Shown piece by piece: positions 58,801 through 64,000 of a stretch of 64,000 nucleotides of DNA. This stretch comes from Phymorhynchus buccinoides (Eukaryota; Mollusca; Gastropoda; Neogastropoda; Raphitomidae): contig CM065682.1 in NCBI GenBank assembly GCA_017654935.2, positions 36,166,786 through 36,230,785 on the forward strand. Direction: 5' to 3'. A program made the position numbers and the translations under genes. Each line of letters starts with the position of its first letter. Positions within the stretch are counted from its first letter, which is position 1. The notes beneath the pieces are model-generated. The model was given only the letters and a program-made list of their open reading frames with translations, was not told the DNA's origin and ran no database searches.

Positions 58801-59300
58801 CATCGCCCCTAACACAAGGACCACTTCTCCCATCCTCATTCCCGAACAACCTTGGGCTCCGCCCTCGGGATCGACTTGTGCATTTGAATTGGTCAACGTA
58901 CTTGGTCCATTGTGGACTATCTCAAGATGGGTGGAGACGAGCTTTCTGACCAAACGCATCCAGTACAGAGACCATCCACCACATCAAGAGCGGTGTTTGT
59001 CAGTTCCATGGCATCCACGTGGTGGTGACTGAACAACGGTCCCAATTTCAGCAGCCAGCACGTCACAGACTTCGCAGCGTCCTACGCTTTACACACGTGA
59101 ACGAGTCTCCCCAAAATAACCTCTAAGCAACGGGGAATCTGAACAGCAGTGCAGAACCCTCACAGCAACTGCTCAGAAAAGCAAGGACCCATACCTCGCC
59201 TCCTCATGTACCGGGCACACACCTCTCAGAATGGCCTCTCCCTGAGTGAACTCCTCATGGGAGAAACTCAAAACCCCCTGGGTTACTGTTTTCCCCACTC
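55800..59300 (+). pseudogene. Gypsy-like LTR retrotransposon internal region, heavily decayed
   Basis: Gag-like pieces lie at 55840-56400 (LVFERYRIASDSPRITRT, SLDESQATYEE). Reverse transcriptase begins near 57210 (VKAELDNMLNQEVIFPFTN, LCSGIVVCPTP) and continues with NKLPFASL near 57520. The catalytic MDD region reads HMDEILF at 57604-57624, so the second Asp is Glu. The RNase H region follows at 57900-58250 (ALASGILLADT). The integrase zinc-binding region near 58690-58760 is recognisable as GHLGLAN in one frame and by the WWP stretch. A degraded catalytic core follows near 59020, and LLMGETQNP near 59250. Frames change every 100-400 bases and no flanking long terminal repeats were seen. This copy cannot encode a working polyprotein. 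Confidence 0.75.
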
Positions 59301-59692
59301 CTGAAACCCCAACCCCCACCGCGTCCGATGCGGTCCAAGGGAAAAGAAACAGCGGCTAAACTTTGTGACATACGGCATGGACCTGCTAGTAGCTCCCTCC
59401 TCTCCAGCCCGGCTAATCCGTCTGGGTCCGAACATGCACGACTGGCAAGTCATCTTCCAAATCAACAGCCCTCGTCTTACATCACCATACGCAGAAAGAC
59501 AATTCGAACCAAAAAAAAAAACAAAAACAAAAACCAAAAAAAAAGAAATCATTTGAACATTTCACTGATCCTCCCGATATGGGAGGCCAACAACACAATA
59601 CACATCCACTCTGTATCTTACAGTTCAATAGTCGCCCGCAGCCGCCGGGGGTCTCTCGAACCTATCAAATTAATCACATAACTCACTTATAT
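59301..59692. other. Tail of the Gypsy-like relic and junction
   Basis: An A-rich run at about 59510-59550 may be a purine tract or an insertion scar. ILQFNSRPQPPG near 59620 is reminiscent of a LINE ORF2 start. No clear boundary. Confidence 0.3.
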
Positions 59693-61242
59693 CAGTACTC
59701 CCCGTTTAGAGTAAACTCGGTTATAATAAATTTCGGTTACAGTAAAGGAAAGCACTGGTTCCCGGCCAAAGTCTACTGTTTTATTACTAAATAGACCTCG
59801 ATAGTAGCAAACTCGGTTTATAATAAAAAAAACACCTGCTATACCGTAAAGTACTTTTGGTTCCCCCCAGACTGGCTCCTCGTTTACAATTTAAAAAATG
59901 TCCTCTTCGTGACCTTTGTAAATACGTCACCAATGTATGCGTCACAGTCGCACCACTCCCCCACCCACTTTCCATAAGCACAACTGGGTTTTAATTAAAA
60001 TAAAAAACTCCTATAGTCAAGTCCTTTGTGGTTCCCTCTTCGTTACAATAAAACAATGTCCTCCTTCTTGACCTTTGTAAATACGTCATCATGTATAACT
60101 CCAGTCCTCACTGACTCCTCTACCCCCTTCAACCAGAAATTGAAAGGCACTCAAAACATGGTTTCTTTCCCCACAATTTCTTAGTGAAAAAATGGACAGA
60201 AAAAAAATATATTACAGCCGAATCCGCTTATGAAACTCGCTTATAAGAAAACTCCCTTACAATGAAGCAAAAAAAAATTCCCTGCCGAACTTTCTTCTTT
60301 CTTATCTATGATCAAACTGGATATAAGAGACATCGTCTTATACAAACTCGGTTTATAAGCAAGCAATTTTTTTCCTCCATCCACATAGACTTGGATATAA
60401 GAAAAATTATTCATACAAGAGAGTTGGTTTGGCAGTTCATTTTCTTAGAAACGAGTTCTATTTACTTATAAGCAAATTACCATTGACAACATTTTCTTAA
60501 AGACCCCCCAGATCAATGAAGTCAATAATCACGGGGTTCCCTCTGTTTTCCTTCTTATCGCATGTACAAAAGCTTGTTTTGACAAGGTTTGACTCCCAGA
60601 CATGCCCCAAATTGAATGAAACATTTTAAAGAGCAGCCTACAATTTGAAGTTTGGGGTAATTTGTATGTGGGTCCAGCTACCCAAAAAACAAGGGATTTT
60701 ATCGTGTTGTGTCAGTGTGTCTTTAAAAGTGAGTTGACATGAACTAAGGATTTCCGAGAAAATTGAAGTCGTTCCAAAAAGTGAAAGTTTACATCAACCA
60801 GTTGTGTCACGACATTCTAACAGTAGCAGGCATCTAGATTACCAGACTCATAATTGAGTGTTTTTTGTTCCTTTATTCCATACTTTTCCTTCTATTCTGT
60901 GCAAAATAAATGTGAGCGAAGAAAAACGTACTTTTTGTGGTGTTGGTGGTAGAGACAGGGGAAAACTTCAAAATGTTTTTCTTATATCGGGTGTTTCCGG
61001 ATATAAAAAACGTGATAAACCAACATCATCCCCTTCATTTTCTTATTACTGAGTTTTGCTGTATTTTGATTTGATGAAGGGTTTATCTTTCGTTTAGCTT
61101 TGACTTTGAAAAACGTCATCGAATAAGATAAAAAATACCATCAAAACATTACTATATCCGAACATCGTTTATAAGAAAAACCTGATATAGTAAAGGAAAA
61201 GCCTTGCTCCCATGCACTTTACTATAAGCGGGCCTTGTACTG
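59693..61242. mobile_element. Third, shorter and diverged copy of the nested CAGTACTCCCCG element
   Basis: The left end is CAGTACTCCCCGTTTAGAGT and the right end GCGGGCCTTGTACTG. The interior follows 22791-25579 in order (TTCCCGGCCAAA box, CAGCCGAATCCGCTTATGAA inner terminus at about 60216, TTTTGCTG inner right end near 61060). It has many single-base indels and about 1.2 kb less sequence. Confidence 0.8.
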
Positions 61243-61426
61243 TTTTTTTTCTTTTTATAAACAATTCTTATAAATAAGAAAGACAACAACTAAAACCCCA
61301 CTTTTTCATAGTAACCTGTTACATTTACCCAAACATTATAACCAGAGAACTGCCTCTGCCTCTTCAAAGAAACTTTGTCCTTTCATCTCATACAACCAGA
61401 AGTACATTTCGCCGCCCGGAAATAAT

Positions 61427-61711
61427 ACAGTCGTAAGTAAAAAACTGCAACTTTTCAGGAGAAGCAAAAAAGTGATTATTTCACTCATTTTTAAGCTATT
61501 CTTGCCAGAATTTCACACGCAATCTTCATTTTTATCACCAAATAAACCTGAAACGGTTTTTTTAAAGAAAACACACGTTTTCTCTGAAAATTTTAAAGGC
61601 TACCCGGTTTTTGTTGAAAATCTGGAAATAAAACAGTCGTATGTCAAGTTTCGGCTTTTGCATTCCAAAACGGGCACAAAGTAATACTGTAGTAAGTCAA
61701 CTTACGACTGT
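61427..61711. mobile_element. 285-bp MITE with ACAGTCGTAAGT ends
   Basis: The left terminus ACAGTCGTAAGT and right terminus ACTTACGACTGT are perfect 12-base inverses. Subterminal variants (ACAGTCGTATGTCAAG, ACTGTAGTAAGTCAAC) repeat the word inside the right end. No coding. Confidence 0.75.
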
Positions 61712-62640
61712 TGTATACGTTTAGAGCTGAATTCCTCGCCGATCATACAACTGTGTATTAGTTACGACACCTACATTCAGTAATATTTTACCATTTTCTC
61801 CGAATCTCTGGGGTTTTTCCCTTTTCTTTATTAAGGTGTTACTAGTTTCAGCTGTAGATATGGGATCATCATCGTCGTGGTGATAGTCCCCGTACCAACA
61901 TCTTTGTGAGAAATCAGTTACTAGAGACATGTGAAGAATAGAGATATCATGAATAAAAGTAATTATAATTATAAAATCGTGTGTGTGTGTGTGTGTCGGT
62001 GCGTTTGTGTGTGTGCGTGCGTGCATTCACTGTGTGGGGATTTGTTTGTTTTGAGGATTATTGGTTTTTTGTGAAACATCAGTTTTAATTTCTCACTCAT
62101 GCACATATACTTTTTCCCCTCAGTCAATTTGTATTTGACAGAAACAAGAAAACGGGATCTGGTGCAATGAAAAAAGACTATTTTTCAAGGCATAAGCAAA
62201 ACTTAGTTTTCATTTGGTAAAGATGCTTTATAATAAATTTTCAGCCTCAGCGGTTTTGGACCTTATAGGCCACAACGAAAAACAATCACCAATAATCAAC
62301 GGACACTCATCTTTATCAAAGTTCTATTATTCATATACAACATTTATAGAAACGCTTTACACGCAAAAGTAATCAACAACTGAGGAGAAAAACAAGACAA
62401 AAAATTATATCTTGAGCTTCAAGTTCTTTGATTTAAGCATAAAACAGTTTATCATTTTCAATACAAAAACTGGCAAGTCTCTTGCATTATTTTGCAAAGT
62501 GAAACGTCTATCCTTGACGAAGGTCAAACTCTATTTAGACCAGTTCGCAACAGAACAAAAATAGGAAAGAAACACGTAAACTAATATGTATATTCCCAAC
62601 AGAATACGGAAAAAACAATAAAAGGTAGTTAAGCCGCACA
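61712..62640. other. No gene recognised; short TG microsatellite
   Basis: TG/CGTG run at about 61978-62030. Remaining sequence is AT-rich without convincing exons. Confidence 0.45.
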
Positions 62641-62830
62641 CAACACCTTCACGTAAACACAAATAAAAAATAAAAAAAAAAAAAACACGCACGCACAAAA
62701 AAACAAAAACGCACGCACACACAAACACAACACCACCACAAACCAACAAACACACACACGCACGCACATCAAACACACACACACACAACACACACACACC
62801 ACCCACACACACACCACCACACACCACACA
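62641..62830. repeat. AC-rich low-complexity tract
   Basis: ACACAC/ACGCACGC-rich region mixed with A runs. A GA-rich patch follows at 62850-62880. Val/Cys-rich minus-strand frames here are artefacts. Confidence 0.85.
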
Positions 62831-63032
62831 TTAGGCGTTGTACACCATAGGGAGAGAGAGTGGAGAGAGAGAGGGTGGGGGGAGGGTAGGCAGTGGGAGA
62901 CAGAGAATGTATTGGGAATTTTAACACGTCGGACTGAAGGCAACGTTTCCATAAGATTTTGAAAGTTGCCACAAGAAAGATGGCAAGCTGCGTCTGTCAT
63001 AGTCTTCATTTCTCATCAAGTTCTGTCGCTTA

Positions 63033-63765
63033 TGTTGCATGCGGCAAAGACAAATAGAACGAGTGGTGCGAATGTGGGATGATGTTCTTTTCGCAGAGGC
63101 TGACAAGGTCTGCGTATTTGACAGCAGTGATGGGATACGAGTTCTGAGACACTTGTTTCACTGTAATGCCAGCAGGGTCTGGGATGATCCGGATGGTTCT
63201 CAATTTTGTCAACAGGTTGAGCTTGCGGCATTCGTCTGTGTAGTCGTAGAAAACGCTCACAACATTTGGTTCTTGCGAGGAAAGTTTGAATCGTTTTACT
63301 TTCAACCATCTGATTTTGTCCCTTTTTTTCCCTGGTTCCAACCTTTTCCCCCCAACCCCCCTTTTTTTTTTCCCCCCGACATCCCCCCCCCCCCCCCTTC
63401 CCCCCCCCCCCCCTCTCCCCCCCCATCCCCTTTCCCCCCCCCCCCCCCCCCCACTCTGAGTGTCCAATCGACATTTTCAGCATCCCCGCCACTTGTTTGA
63501 AATCAAGAAAGTCACACCGGTCTACCTCTTCAACAATGTACTTGGGTGATTGACGCTTTGCTGTTCTCATTAGCTGCGCCCAATGACAAGGTGTATGCAC
63601 AGGACTGTTTCTGCTTGTTCTTTCTATCACGGAGTGCATACTGTCCCCTTCGTTTTGGCTATGGCCACTGACAAAAAAGACATGCTCTATTTCGTTGAAC
63701 TTGAACTTGTGAAGGGCATACCAGATCATGCTTAAAAAGTTCTTATTTCTATTTCTGGCCCCCAA
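63033..63765 (-). CDS. Conserved fragment of an uncharacterised, possibly transposon-derived protein, split by a purine tract
   Basis: The first block (63480-63765) reads GARNRNKNFLSMIWYALHK, then NEIEHVFFVSGHSQNEGDSM with HSVIERTSRN, then a VDRCDFLDFKQVAGMLKM end. The second block (about 63033-63318) is in another frame: KIRWLKVKRFKLSSQEPN, VVSVFYDYTDEC and a C-terminal tail ending LPHAT. The SGHSQNEGDSMHSxIER phrase and the KIxW block are, from memory, typical of C-terminal parts of multi-copy uncharacterised invertebrate proteins that I suspect are transposase-related; I cannot name a family. Between the blocks lie about 130 bases of nearly pure G on the coding strand, adding low-complexity Gly and changing frame. 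This could be a short intron, an expansion in a pseudogene, or an assembly error. The N-terminal part is absent within the window. Confidence 0.5.
63370..63453. repeat. Poly-C tract inside the minus-strand coding fragment
   Basis: Several runs of 10-20 C separated by one or two T, plus-strand. It is the cause of the Gly-rich open frames on the minus strand. High error risk. Confidence 0.9.
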
Positions 63766-64000
63766 AGCTGTCAGAGAACAATGTCACGTGTTTTATTCCA
63801 GACCTATGTAGGAGATCCAGATATTTGTACACACAGGAAGCAATCTCATTGGATCCCCGAAGACCTTCAGTCTCCGGCCATACAAAGCAGTACCCCTATT
63901 TATTTATGTAGTCATACACTGTGAGGTTATAGGTGTTGAGCTTTCTTTTATAATAAAGACAACACTCTCCACTTGACGGGGTTTGTAAAACATCCTGTAG
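63766..64000. other. Window end, nothing recognised
   Basis: No coding or repeat signal identified. An upstream part of the minus-strand fragment could lie beyond the window. Confidence 0.3.

Noticed and set aside
62531..63009. Val/Cys-rich minus-strand frames
   Set aside because: Produced by AC-rich low-complexity DNA.

Overview
This window looks like nuclear DNA from a repeat-dense animal, most likely a gastropod mollusc. Coding information is sparse. Microsatellites, poly-G/poly-C tracts and TA-flanked miniature inverted-repeat elements are abundant. A tRNA-derived SINE of a type I recognise from gastropods lies at 5600-5937, and there are relics of Penelope-like, CR1/Jockey-like, Gypsy-like and hAT-like elements. 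The taxon is an inference from the repeat types; no diagnostic host gene is complete here.

The main assembly feature is a 500-N gap at 27075-27574. The roughly 17 kb before it (10034-27074) and the roughly 16.5 kb after it (27575-44115) carry the same features in the same order and orientation. They differ by scattered substitutions, by tandem-array lengths and by one 208-bp foldback insertion found only in the second copy. The duplicate runs exactly from the first base after the gap to the last base before it, as two overlapping but unmerged contig ends would. I read it as a probable uncollapsed haplotype overlap, not a biological tandem duplication.

The best host-gene candidate is a plus-strand split gene whose visible exons join in phase: the C-terminal part of a GH18 chitinase-type domain (3996-4152), a Gly/Ser-rich stalk (6322-6497), a single transmembrane segment with an Arg stop-transfer cluster (16147-16308), and possibly a short terminal exon with the stop (20231-20256). 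The product would be a membrane-anchored chitinase-like protein. The last two exons also occur in the second copy (33222-33383, 37311-37336), which would confuse automatic gene models.

Layout: 1-3990 flank and a 5'-truncated Penelope-like relic; 3996-10020 gene exons, SINE, microsatellites and MITEs; 10023-27074 copy A (45-bp satellite split by a LINE fragment, concentric MITE nest, TM exon, hAT-like element with a small zinc-finger ORF, 160-bp satellite, 2.8-kb nested MITE); gap; 27575-44115 copy B; 44116-48990 MITEs and a large palindrome; 49041-49724 an SGNH-like coding remnant with an in-frame TGA; 50170-53520 a broken minus-strand LINE; 53841-55190 LINE ORF1; 55800-59300 a decayed Gypsy-like pol; 59693-61242 a third, diverged copy of the nested MITE; 63033-63765 a minus-strand conserved protein fragment interrupted by a purine tract. 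No rRNA, tRNA gene or CRISPR array was recognised.
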